Source of the DNA: Streptomyces cyaneochromogenes
GTDB lineage: Bacteria; Actinomycetota; Actinomycetes; Streptomycetales; Streptomycetaceae
NCBI RefSeq assembly: GCF_003963535.1
Contig: NZ_CP034539.1
Coordinates: 5,270,001 to 5,334,000, forward strand
Length of the DNA stretch: 64,000 nt
Direction of reading: 5' to 3'
The translations under genes and the position numbers were made by a program. The notes under the pieces are model-generated. The model made no database searches. It was not told the origin of the DNA and saw nothing but the letters and a program-made list of their open reading frames with translations. This document shows positions 1 to 7,316 of the stretch, one piece after another (positions within the stretch are counted from its first letter, which is position 1; every line of letters starts with the position of its first letter).

Positions 1-1
1 G

Positions 2-664
2 CTGGCGGTGGCCGCGGCGGTCGTCGCGCGACCGGAACAGGAACCGCACGCCGAGCAGGGCCGGCACACAGAGCACGGTGAACAGGCCGGCCGCGATCAG
101 CAACGCGAGCACGGCGAGCACGACGAGTCCGGCGAGGATTCCCACGCCCACGATCAGCACGGCGGCCACCATAGCCCCCGCGTCGCCTGGCTCCTCACCC
201 TCCCCGCCCTCGCCCTCCTGCTCTTCCCGCCGCCCGCCCTCGGCTCCTACAGCGCCGAACGCGAGGCCGAGCAGCGGGCGGCGCAAGGGGTCGGGGCCTT
301 CCCGGCGCTGCCGTCCGGGAACCCGCTGGAGCTGACGCTCGCCGAGTTCGGCTCCCGGGCGATCTACGACAGCGGACGCTCGCTCGCGGGCCGTACGGTC
401 CGGCTGACCGGCTTCGTCACCCGGGACGGCGAGGGCACCTGGTACGTCACCCGCCTCCTCGTCGCCTGCTGCGCCGCCGACGCCACCACCAGCAAGGTCG
501 AGATCCGGGGTGCGGACGCGCCGCCCGTCGACGCCTGGGTCACCGTCACCGGCACCTGGCACCCCAAGGGCGAGCTCGGCACGGACGGGGCCTGGCCGCC
601 TGTCCTGGACGCCGTGTCGGTACGGCGGATCACGCAGCCGGCGAACCCGTACGAGAAGCGTTGA
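2..664 (+). CDS. DUF1980/TIGR03943-type membrane protein, 5' partial
   Basis: The reading frame is open to the first base of the window, so the start lies upstream; the GTG at 8 is probably internal. The visible part begins with the end of a hydrophobic helix (LAVAAAVVAR). A long linker rich in His, Asp and Glu follows, then a transmembrane helix around LLTLPALALLLFPPPAL. The C-terminal extracytoplasmic domain contains the family signatures LTGFV, a Cys-Cys pair in LLVACCAAD, and WVTVTGTW. This matches the YcgQ-like family, usually encoded next to a DUF318 permease, which would be outside the window. The His-rich linker could bind metal, but that is inference. Confidence 0.8.
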   Translation: MAVAAAVVARPEQEPHAEQGRHTEHGEQAGRDQQREHGEHDESGEDSHAHDQHGGHHSPRVAWLLTLPALALLLFPPPALGSYSAEREAEQRAAQGVGAFPALPSGNPLELTLAEFGSRAIYDSGRSLAGRTVRLTGFVTRDGEGTWYVTRLLVACCAADATTSKVEIRGADAPPVDAWVTVTGTWHPKGELGTDGAWPPVLDAVSVRRITQPANPYEKR

Positions 665-814
665 GGGTCGGTGAAAGGGTGCTCGCCGGGGGCCGCAGAC
701 GGGTTTCGTGGGGCGGGCCACGGGTAGTCGGGCGTCGTCCGGGGCGGGCGGTGAGATGGCCGTCGAGCGGGGTCCCTGGATCCAGCAGGCCGCGCTCGGA
801 ACGAGGAGGCTGCC

Positions 815-1576
815 GTGCGGCCCAAAGACGAGCAACGAGGCGAGCGGGGCCGGGAGTGTGCCGGTCCCGCGGACGCGATCGCCGAGGGCGTACGCGACGC
901 GGGGCCCGGCGACATCCCGGCGCGGCTGTGCGACGTCGCCGTACGACTGCTGCCCGTGACCGGCGCGAGCGTGTCGCTGCACAGTGACGGCATGCCGGTC
1001 CAGCTGGGGGCGAGCAACGCGCAGGCCGCGTATGTGACGGAGATCCAGGCCACGCTGGGCGACGGTCCCTGCCAGTCCGCCGCGGAGAGCGGGGCGCCGG
1101 TGCTGGCCTGCGATCTGACGGCGGGGCGGGACGTGCTGCGCTGGCCGGTCTTCGCCCAGCAGGCCACGGCCGCCGGGGTGCGGGCGGTGTACTCGATGCC
1201 GCTCGGCAGCGACACGGTGTGCGTGGGCACGCTCGACCTCTACCGGGACACCCCCGGCGACCTCACCGAGCACGACCTGCGGACGGCGCGCCTGATGGCC
1301 GGGATGATGACCGTGGCGCTGATGGCGCTGTCGCGCGCGGACGAGGCGGGCGACCTCGACGACGAACGCTGGCTGAGCGGCCTGACCACCGACCATGACC
1401 AGGTCTACCAGGCCACCGGCATGATCATGGCCCAGCTGGGCGTCGGCACGGACGAGGCGCTGGCCCGCCTGCGCGCCCACGCCTTCGCACACGGCCGTAC
1501 GGCGCTGGACGTGGCCCAGGACGTGGTGGCACACCGGCTGCGCTTCGACCGGGACCAGGACCAGGACCAGGCCTAG
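815..1576 (+). CDS. GAF and ANTAR domain regulator
   Basis: 253 residues, GTG start with a GAGGAGG Shine-Dalgarno five bases upstream. Residues about 30-170 form a GAF-type sensor (VRLLPVTGASVSLHSDG, LGDGPCQSAAESG). Residues about 190-245 form an ANTAR RNA-binding domain (QATGMIMAQLGV, ALARLRAHAFAHGRTALDVAQDVV). ANTAR proteins bind dual-hairpin RNAs and act as antiterminators; the GAF ligand and target RNA cannot be read here. The C-terminus ends in DQDQDQ, encoded by a 6-bp tandem repeat just before the stop. Monocistronic by spacing. Confidence 0.88.
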   Translation: MRPKDEQRGERGRECAGPADAIAEGVRDAGPGDIPARLCDVAVRLLPVTGASVSLHSDGMPVQLGASNAQAAYVTEIQATLGDGPCQSAAESGAPVLACDLTAGRDVLRWPVFAQQATAAGVRAVYSMPLGSDTVCVGTLDLYRDTPGDLTEHDLRTARLMAGMMTVALMALSRADEAGDLDDERWLSGLTTDHDQVYQATGMIMAQLGVGTDEALARLRAHAFAHGRTALDVAQDVVAHRLRFDRDQDQDQA

Positions 1577-1610
1577 GCCGTACGGGCCGGCCCGCCTAGG
1601 ATCTTCGACC

Positions 1611-1775
1611 ATGGTTGAGAAGGTGGGAAACTTCGTGCCGGACGACGACCCTCGGCTGGCCGAGGTCGTGGCCCTGGTGCGGAAGGGCAAGAAGATCCGG
1701 GCGATCAAGCTCTACCGGCAGATCACCGGGGCGGACTTCCAGGAGGCCAACGAGGCGGTGGAGCGCATCAGTTGA
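1611..1775 (+). CDS. Mini-protein resembling the ribosomal L7/L12 C-terminal domain
   Basis: 54 residues from an ATG at 1611. The core reads VALVRKGKKIRAIKLYRQIT followed by GADFQEANEAVERIS, the helix-turn-helix pattern of the bL12 C-terminal domain (KI.AIK..R..TG..L.EA...VE). It lacks the bL12 N-terminal dimerisation region and Ala-rich hinge. In the ribosome this surface recruits translational GTPases; a free copy could compete for or modulate them, but that is inference. No obvious Shine-Dalgarno is present. The 3' end, including the TGA, is the first unit of a 17-bp tandem repeat. Confidence 0.78.
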   Translation: MVEKVGNFVPDDDPRLAEVVALVRKGKKIRAIKLYRQITGADFQEANEAVERIS

Positions 1776-1830
1776 GCGTGCGCGTCAGTTGAGCATGCGC
1801 GTCAGTTGAGCGTGCGCATCGGTTGACGCG
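1763..1830. repeat. 17-bp tandem repeat, 4 copies, carrying the stop codon of the preceding gene
   Basis: Units start at 1763, 1780, 1797 and 1814 with consensus gcgcatcagttgagcgt; the last unit is degenerate, and a weaker copy follows near 1845. Each unit contains TGA (1773, 1790, 1807, 1824). Because 17 is not divisible by three, the first three stops fall in all three forward frames. The first TGA is the stop of the L12-like gene. Confidence 0.9.
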
Positions 1831-1910
1831 CGGGGCGGTCGTGCGTATCGGCTGACCGCGCGGGGCTGCCGTGCCGCTCCGCCGCGGCGGCCACCTCGGT
1901 CCCCCGTCGG

Positions 1911-2696
1911 TTACACGTCCTCCCTCCCCCGCTTCCTCGCCTCCGTCAGCCGGCGGGCGCCCAGTTCGACGGCCGCCGAGGTGGCGTCGGAAGGGACCTC
2001 GGCGAGGCCGCCGTTGGTGAGGGTGATCGCGTCGTCGCCCACGCGGATGGCGGCGACGTGCAGCGTCAGCGTGGGCGCGTCCGCGTCCTCGTCCTCGGAG
2101 ACGGCGCTCAGGACGATCCGCAGACCCACGCGGGCGTCCCCGACCTCCGGCATCTCGGCCGCGCTCACCTCGACGGCCATCTCCCCGTCGCCCGCCGTCG
2201 CGATGAACTCCCCGCACTTCTCCGGCAGGCTGCCCAGCCACGCCAACGTCCGGTCCAGGTCGGCGGGCCGATGGGCCACGACCTGGTAGCGCAGCTGGGC
2301 CCCGCTCCACTCGTCGTCCAGACCGACCGACGCGCGCGTACGGGCCTCGGGGCCGAAGAGCTCCTCCGTGTACAGGGCGTCGAGCAGCCGCCCGCAGTCG
2401 GCCGACTCGGCGCTCGCCTTGAGCATGGAGTCCCGCCAGGTGGCGAAGCCCTGGGTGGCCGCCCAGCCGCCACCGAGGTCGTCCTCACCGATGAGGGCGG
2501 CACGGGCCTGGGCCTCGGTGAGCGTGGGCGCGGCCGCGGGGGTGGGCGGCGCGGTGGTGGGGTCCGCGGGCGTGACCGCTTCGGGGACGCCCCTGATCGC
2601 CTTGTCCAGGTCGCCGAGGGAGCACGCGGACGTGGACAGCAGGGCGGCCGCCGAGAGGGTCGAGGCGATGACGGTGCGGGCCGGGGGACGGGGCAT
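1911..2696 (-). CDS. Exported lipoprotein of unknown function
   Basis: 261 residues, ATG at 2696. The signal peptide ends in a lipobox (LLSTSAC, Cys25), followed by a Pro/Thr/Ala linker to about residue 60. The soluble domain (ALIGEDDLGGGWAATQGFA, then alternating beta-like segments) resembles the sensor-type or solute-binding-like domains of many streptomycete lipoproteins, but I do not recognise a named family. It should be anchored to the outer face of the membrane. It stands alone, 256 bp from the divergent gene at 2953. Confidence 0.8.
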   Translation of the reverse strand: MPRPPARTVIASTLSAAALLSTSACSLGDLDKAIRGVPEAVTPADPTTAPPTPAAAPTLTEAQARAALIGEDDLGGGWAATQGFATWRDSMLKASAESADCGRLLDALYTEELFGPEARTRASVGLDDEWSGAQLRYQVVAHRPADLDRTLAWLGSLPEKCGEFIATAGDGEMAVEVSAAEMPEVGDARVGLRIVLSAVSEDEDADAPTLTLHVAAIRVGDDAITLTNGGLAEVPSDATSAAVELGARRLTEARKRGREDV

Positions 2697-2952
2697 CGCG
2701 AGCCTCCTGTGCTGGGTGCGGGGGTGCGCTCAAGATCGGGTGCGTGTTCTTAAGGCACCACCGCGGGAGTACGACCACCAGTGCGCCGGGCCGTCCGGGT
2801 GACACCGCCCCGGTCGGCGGGCGGGCGATTACGTCGGACGTGTAACAACCGTCGATGAGCGGCCGCAACATGACGGCCGACTTACCGAGAAGCGGCACTC
2901 ATAGCTTCTGAGCACTAGCCGATGACCAACGACAGCAACGGAGCCGGAAGCC

Positions 2953-3441
2953 ATGAACGACACGAGGATCTCCCGCAAGAAGGCGACCCTGGCGGCGGGC
3001 CTGACCGCGGCCGCCCTGCTCGGGGCGTTCGCCACCTCGCAGGCGGCGGACGCGACGGGGGCGTCGTCGGACGACGCCGGGAAGGCCGGCCGTGCCGTCG
3101 CCGCCCCGCACGTCCTCAACTTCTACGGCGAGGAGTACGCCGACACCGGCCACCCCGAGCGCCGCCCCACCAACCTCGTGCTGTCCGAGTTCACCCACAT
3201 CGACAACGTGAAGTGGAAGCAGTGGGGGGCGAAGGAGGCCGTCGGCACCGGCGACGTCAGCGGCATGTGGTGCCTGCCCGACTGCCTCGACAAGCCGCTG
3301 AAGGGGACCGTCACGCTCTCCGACCCCAAGACCGTGAACGGGAAGACCTACTACTCCGCCTTCACGCTCAAGTTGTCCGGGAATCCCGGAACGTATGATT
3401 CCGAGGACCTTCAGGGCAAGCACGCGCTCGCCACCCCCTGA
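2953..3441 (+). CDS. Exported protein, paralog of the next gene, upstream of a two-component system
   Basis: 162 residues. The N-terminal signal peptide is KKATLAAGLTAAALLGAFATSQA. The mature domain contains LSEFTHIDNVKWKQWGAKEA, VGTGDVSG and a WCLPDC motif. The next protein shares the pattern FSEFAGLTHVKWRNWG, AVGTGELSASWCAPDC, so the two arose by duplication. Position directly before a response regulator and kinase suggests a role as accessory sensor or output of that system (inference). Start is an ATG with a GGAGCCGGAAG stretch upstream. Confidence 0.85.
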   Translation: MNDTRISRKKATLAAGLTAAALLGAFATSQAADATGASSDDAGKAGRAVAAPHVLNFYGEEYADTGHPERRPTNLVLSEFTHIDNVKWKQWGAKEAVGTGDVSGMWCLPDCLDKPLKGTVTLSDPKTVNGKTYYSAFTLKLSGNPGTYDSEDLQGKHALATP

Positions 3442-3481
3442 GCGGCGACGCGACCCGCCCTCGTACGCAAAGGTTCCCGCA

Positions 3482-3925
3482 ATGCGCACACCTACGGCCG
3501 TCGCCGCCGCCCTCACGCTGGCCCTGGTGCCGGCCGTGGGCGTCGCCGGATGCGGGGGCCCCGAGCGGCCGCGGGTCCAGGGGCCCGCGCCCACCGCGAG
3601 TCCGGCGAACGGCCCGGTCTACGCCTCCGACGCCATGGGACGCCCGCTGGTCCGTCCCGCGAACTTCCCCTTCAGCGAGTTCGCCGGGCTCACGCACGTG
3701 AAGTGGCGGAACTGGGGACAGCCGAAGGCCGTGGGCACGGGCGAGCTGAGCGCCTCCTGGTGCGCCCCTGACTGCGACTACCCGACGGCCACCATCGAGC
3801 TGACCCGCCTGGAGCACCAGGAGAACGTCTCGTACTACACCCGGGCCACCGTGGTGTCCCCGCAGGTCGAGCCCGAGTACGAGGCCAATGTGCGCTCGGT
3901 GCACCTGTACGTCCCCGAACCCTAG
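3482..3925 (+). CDS. Lipoprotein paralog preceding the two-component genes
   Basis: 147 residues from the ATG at 3482, with only a weak AAGG upstream. The lipobox is VAGC with Cys24, then a Pro-rich linker, then the same domain as the preceding protein (SEFAGLTHVKWRNWGQPKAV, ASWCAPDC). The copy here is lipidated while its paralog has an ordinary signal peptide. Intervals of 40 bp upstream and 17 bp to the response regulator suggest one transcription unit. The layout (lipoprotein, regulator, kinase) recalls cseA-cseB-cseC, although this lipoprotein is not obviously CseA-like. Confidence 0.85.
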   Translation: MRTPTAVAAALTLALVPAVGVAGCGGPERPRVQGPAPTASPANGPVYASDAMGRPLVRPANFPFSEFAGLTHVKWRNWGQPKAVGTGELSASWCAPDCDYPTATIELTRLEHQENVSYYTRATVVSPQVEPEYEANVRSVHLYVPEP

Positions 3926-3942
3926 GCAGAAAGCCGCGACCG

Positions 3943-4650
3943 ATGACCGATGTCCTGCTCGTCGAGGACGACGCCCTGCTCCGTGAGGCGACCCAACTGT
4001 CCCTGGAGCGCTACGGCTACGAGGTGCGCACGGCCTCGGACGGGCTCGCGGGGCTGGCGGAGTTCAGGCTCAGGGCGCCGGACGTCGCCCTGCTCGACGT
4101 GATGCTGCCGCACCTCGACGGCGTCAGCCTGGTCCGCCGCATCCGCGAGACCAGCCGGGTGCCGGTCCTGATGATCTCCGCGCGGACCGACCCGGTGGAC
4201 GTCGTCCTCGGCCTGGAGGCCGGGGCCGACGACTACCTCACCAAGCCGTACGACATGCCGGTGCTCGTCGCCCGGATCCGCAGCGCGCTGCGCCGGGCCG
4301 CCGACTTCACCGGCCCCGGCCAGGCCGTCGTACCGGAGCCCGCCCTCGCGTTCGGCGACATCACCGTGGAGATCGCCTCCATGGAGGTACGCCGCGACGG
4401 GCGAGTGCTCGAACTCACCCCCACCGAGCGCAAGTTGATGCTGGAGTTCGCGGAACAGCCCGGTGTGGTGCTGTCCCGGGCGATGCTGCTGGAGCGGGTG
4501 TGGGACTACGCGTGGGGCGGCGACAGCCGGGTCGTCGACGTCCATGTGCAGCGGCTGCGCGCGAAGATCGGCCGCGAGCGGATCGAGACCGTACGCGGCT
4601 TCGGCTACAAGCTCGTGGCCGGAGCGCGCCCCGCGTCCGGCGACGTCTGA
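3943..4650 (+). CDS. OmpR-family response regulator, CseB-like
   Basis: 235 residues. The receiver domain (1-118) has the acidic pair E8-D9-D10, phosphoacceptor D52 in ALLDVMLP, and conserved Lys101 in LTKPYD. A winged-helix DNA-binding domain of OmpR type follows (LELTPTERKLMLEF, VDVHVQRLRAKIG, VRGFGYKL). The receiver resembles CseB of the streptomycete cell-envelope stress system (EATQL.LER.GY, DVVLGLEAGADDY). The kinase gene begins eight bases after the stop. Confidence 0.92.
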   Translation: MTDVLLVEDDALLREATQLSLERYGYEVRTASDGLAGLAEFRLRAPDVALLDVMLPHLDGVSLVRRIRETSRVPVLMISARTDPVDVVLGLEAGADDYLTKPYDMPVLVARIRSALRRAADFTGPGQAVVPEPALAFGDITVEIASMEVRRDGRVLELTPTERKLMLEFAEQPGVVLSRAMLLERVWDYAWGGDSRVVDVHVQRLRAKIGRERIETVRGFGYKLVAGARPASGDV

Positions 4651-4658
4651 CCGCCGCC

Positions 4659-5852
4659 ATGGGACTGCGAACGAAGACAGCCCTGGTCATCGCCGCCGTC
4701 GCCGCGGTCGTCGCCGCGTTCATCGGGCTCCTGGTGCACCAGCGCACCGCCGACGACCAGCGCGAGGACGCGGAGCGCACGGCCGACGCCCGGCTCGTGG
4801 AGGCGCTGCAGGACCGGATCGCCGGCGTCGAGACGAACGCGCTGGTCAACCCGCGCGCGCTGCCGACCGTCCTGCGCGAGACCGTCACCGACCGGCCCGT
4901 GCGGGCCACTTACCTCCAGGAGAGCGCCCGCGGTGGCCCGGTGATGTGGGCCGCGGCCCGCAGCGGCGCGGACGTCGTCGCCGTACGACGCTCCTACGCG
5001 CCCGAGGTGCGGGCGCTGAACTCCCTGGACCAGGTGCTGCTCAGCGCGGGCGCCGCCGCCGTCGCCCTCGGCTGCGGCCTCGGCATCGCCGTCGCGGCCG
5101 CCGCGGGACGCCGCATCGGCGCCTCCGCCCGCACCGCGCAGCGCATCGCCCACGGCGACCTGACGGCACGCGTGACGCCCAAGGGCAAGGACGAGATCGC
5201 CGAACTGGCCGACGCGGTCAACACCATGGCCGACGCGTTGAGCCTCCGGCTGGAGGCGGAACGCCGGGTCACCGCCGACATCGCCCATGAACTCCGTACG
5301 CCCGTCGCCGGGTTGGTGACCGCCGTCGGTCTCCTGCCCCCGGGCCGGGCGACCGAGCTGGTCAGCGGGGGCGTGGACCAGCTACGCCGACTCGTCGAGG
5401 ACGTCCTGGAAGTGGCCCGCCTCGACGTGCCGGGTGTTGAGCGGGCCCAGCGCGAGGAGGTCTCTTTGGCCGACCTCACTCGCCGGGCCGCGGCGGCGAC
5501 GGGCCGGGAGGTGGAGGTGCGGGTGCGTCGGGACGAGGTCGTGGCCACCGACCCGCGCCGGGTCGAACGGATCCTGGCCAACCTGATCGCCAACGCCTAC
5601 CGGCACGGGGCCCCGCCGGTGACCTTGGAGGTCGACGGGGCCGCGGTACGGGTGTCCGACCGGGGCCCCGGCTTCCCTGCCGACCTCCTGGCGGAGGGGC
5701 CGCAACGCTTCCGCACGGGGGCGCGGGAGCGGGGTACGGGCATCGGGCTGGGCCTGACCATCGTCATGGGCCAGGCCCAGGTGCTGGGCGCCCGGGTGAC
5801 GTACGAGAACCTCGCGGAAGGCGGCGCTCAGGCCACGGTCGACCTGACGTAG
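4659..5852 (+). CDS. Sensor histidine kinase, CseC-like
   Basis: 397 residues from the ATG at 4659. TM1 spans about 8-26, an extracytoplasmic sensor 27-125, and TM2 126-149. A HAMP domain follows (RRIGASARTAQRIAHGDLTARV), then a HisKA dimerisation helix with His210 in IAHELRTP. The ATPase domain has the N box (LIANAYRHG), G1 (DRGPGFP) and G2 (GTGIGLGL). It partners with the regulator eight bases upstream. The last 25 bases overlap the convergent DUF397 gene. No sigE-like sigma gene adjoins, unlike the canonical cse operon. Confidence 0.92.
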   Translation: MGLRTKTALVIAAVAAVVAAFIGLLVHQRTADDQREDAERTADARLVEALQDRIAGVETNALVNPRALPTVLRETVTDRPVRATYLQESARGGPVMWAAARSGADVVAVRRSYAPEVRALNSLDQVLLSAGAAAVALGCGLGIAVAAAAGRRIGASARTAQRIAHGDLTARVTPKGKDEIAELADAVNTMADALSLRLEAERRVTADIAHELRTPVAGLVTAVGLLPPGRATELVSGGVDQLRRLVEDVLEVARLDVPGVERAQREEVSLADLTRRAAAATGREVEVRVRRDEVVATDPRRVERILANLIANAYRHGAPPVTLEVDGAAVRVSDRGPGFPADLLAEGPQRFRTGARERGTGIGLGLTIVMGQAQVLGARVTYENLAEGGAQATVDLT

Positions 5853-6103
5853 CCGATGAAGGAGGCGTAGGCCTCCGGCGAGAGGGTGAGGGTGCCGACC
5901 TCGGGGTTCTTGGAGTCGCGGACGGCGAGGCGGGGGGTGAGGTCGGCTACCTCGACGCATTCGCCGCCGCTGGTGCCGCTGTATGAGGACTTGCGCCAAG
6001 CGACCGAGCCGAGCGGAGCGCACTCCACGCAGTCGCCGCCGCTGGTGCCGCTGTAGCTGGACTTACGCCACGTCGCGGCCTTCAGCTGCTTGCTGGTGTC
6101 CAT
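5828..6103 (-). CDS. DUF397 protein with an internal duplication
   Basis: 91 residues. The DUF397 signature WRKSSYSG occurs twice: WRKSSYSGTSGGDCVEC (residues 12-28), then WRKSSYSGTSGGECVEV (36-52) followed by the normal tail LAVRDSKNP and an F-x-x-x-V C-terminus. DUF397 proteins are small partners of HTH/DUF5753 regulators in Streptomyces, and here the partner overlaps by 41 bp upstream. The second copy carries the complete domain; the first is an extra N-terminal module. The 3' end overlaps the histidine kinase gene. Confidence 0.9.
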   Translation of the reverse strand: MDTSKQLKAATWRKSSYSGTSGGDCVECAPLGSVAWRKSSYSGTSGGECVEVADLTPRLAVRDSKNPEVGTLTLSPEAYASFIGYVRSTVA

Positions 6104-6911
6104 AGCGTTCCTCCATCACGCGGGCGATCAGGTCGGCCGACTCATCCGGTGAGAGGGCGGCGGCCTGCAAGCGAGCGTAACCGACCGAACGCTCCCTGAT
6201 TACTTCCGGGTTGGCGGTCATATGGCCTTGGGCGTAGCTCTCGCAGTAGAGGAGATCGGGGTGCTCGTCGAAGCGCAGGAGGTTGAACGACCCCATCATC
6301 CCGGTGTGCGGGCCCGCGGAGTATGGCAGCACCTGGATGTGCACCCACTGGTTGGTCCGGAAGCTCAACAGGTGGGCGAGTTGATCACGCATGACGCCTC
6401 GGTCGCCGACCATCCGGTACAGCACGGACTCGTCGAGGATCACCCACAGAGCGGGCGGCTTCTCGCGCTCCAGGATGCGCTGCCGTTCCAGGCGGGCGGC
6501 GACCATCTCCTCGACCTTGTCCGGGTGATCCACGCTCAGCAGCGCTGCCGCGTACTCCCTCGTCTGCAGCAGCCCGTACACCAACTGGCACTGGTACGTG
6601 GAGATGTAGGTCGCCTTCGCCTCCATGTCGGCGTACGGCTGAAACCACGCCGGCAGCTGACTGCGCAGTACCAGCCCCACCAGCCGCGAGAACATCCCGT
6701 CCGTCACCAGCGCCGCGTCCACGCGTTCGGCGAAGGCCCTCGTCGGGACCTTCAGCGTGGTCTCGATCTGGCCGATCAACGACCCGGTGCAGTAGAGGAT
6801 CGAGCCCAACTGCTTCAGCGTCAGCCCCGCTTCCTCCCGCTTCCTCCTCAGCTCCCAGCCGAAGTAGTCCAGCGGAGAAGCCGTGGGATCGAGTTCACGA
6901 ATGTGGGCCAA
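6063..6911 (-). CDS. HTH/DUF5753 (Scr1-type antitoxin-like) transcriptional regulator
   Basis: About 282 residues if it starts at the TTG at 6911, giving MAHIRELDPTASPLDYFG, the usual family N-terminus; a GGGGGTGG stretch lies upstream. Residues about 18-75 are an Xre-type helix-turn-helix (LRRKREEAGLTLKQLGSILY, TGSLIGQIE). Residues 95-275 match DUF5753 (YISTYQCQLVYGLLQTREYA, WVILDESVLYR, VHIQVLPYSAGPH, SFNLLRF). Such regulators act with DUF397 proteins as developmental or antitoxin-like pairs. The frame stays open upstream, but only this segment resembles the family. Confidence 0.85.
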   Translation of the reverse strand: MAHIRELDPTASPLDYFGWELRRKREEAGLTLKQLGSILYCTGSLIGQIETTLKVPTRAFAERVDAALVTDGMFSRLVGLVLRSQLPAWFQPYADMEAKATYISTYQCQLVYGLLQTREYAAALLSVDHPDKVEEMVAARLERQRILEREKPPALWVILDESVLYRMVGDRGVMRDQLAHLLSFRTNQWVHIQVLPYSAGPHTGMMGSFNLLRFDEHPDLLYCESYAQGHMTANPEVIRERSVGYARLQAAALSPDESADLIARVMEERYGHQQAAEGRDVA

Positions 6912-7055
6912 GGCGTGCCACCCCCAAGCGAGTTGACGCTGCGCGTCGTTGCGTCCGGTCTGTAGCTGAGGGTAACCGCGCGAATTCGCATTGGTGATGT
7001 GAATCGTGAAAACAAACCGATCGCGCCCCGGCACCGCCCCTGTTACCGTCGCCCC

Positions 7056-7112
7056 ATGAAGCGCGCCAACCCGTCTCTCACGACGACGCCGGACCCCGTC
7101 CCGGCGCGCTGA
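7056..7112 (+). CDS. Putative leader peptide with three consecutive Thr codons
   Basis: An 18-codon ORF, MKRANPSLTTTPDPVPAR, ends 17 bases before a terminator-like hairpin and 84 bases before the threonyl-tRNA synthetase paralog. Codons 9-11 are ACG ACG ACG. A TACCGT box at 7044-7049 could be a -10 element placing the transcript start near the ATG, so the leader may be leaderless. Bases 7087-7092 and 7101-7106 form a perfect 6-bp stem inside the ORF. The arrangement matches ribosome-mediated attenuation by Thr-tRNA shortage; no experimental evidence is visible. Confidence 0.55.
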   Translation: MKRANPSLTTTPDPVPAR

Positions 7113-7129
7113 CAGCTGAGCGAATCCGA

Positions 7130-7158
7130 AGCCCCGGGGCGAGTACCCCGGGGCTTTG
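7130..7158 (+). promoter_or_regulatory. Attenuator-like terminator hairpin before the ThrRS paralog
   Basis: Perfect 10-bp stem agccccgggg (7130-7139) with ccccggggct (7146-7155), loop cgagta, followed by TTTG. It lies between the Thr-rich mini-ORF and the synthetase start. I could not identify a convincing alternative antiterminator beyond a 5-bp pairing of 7094-7098 with 7135-7139. Confidence 0.6.
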
Positions 7159-7168
7159 TCGTGGGTGC

Positions 7169-7316
7169 TCGTCCGCCACGTACTGGAGGAGCAGCCATGC
7201 ACGACCACCGCCGCCTCGGCCGCGAACTCGACCTCTTCGACACCGACCCCCTGATGGGCGCGGGCCTGCCGTACTGGCTGCCCGACGGCGCCGTCGTCCG
7301 CCACGTACTGGAGGAG
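7169..7316. repeat. 23-bp perfect direct repeat: RBS region duplicated inside the coding sequence
   Basis: Bases 7169-7191 are identical to 7294-7316. The first copy ends with the Shine-Dalgarno GGAGGAG of the synthetase gene. The second copy encodes VRHVLEE (residues 34-40) of the same gene. The copies are 125 bp apart. Confidence 0.9.

Noticed and set aside
12-180. Long hydrophobic open frame antisense to the His/Asp/Glu-rich linker
   Set aside because: In high-GC DNA the complements of CAC, GAC and GAG read Val and Leu, so a hydrophobic antisense peptide is expected. It has no start signal or family match.
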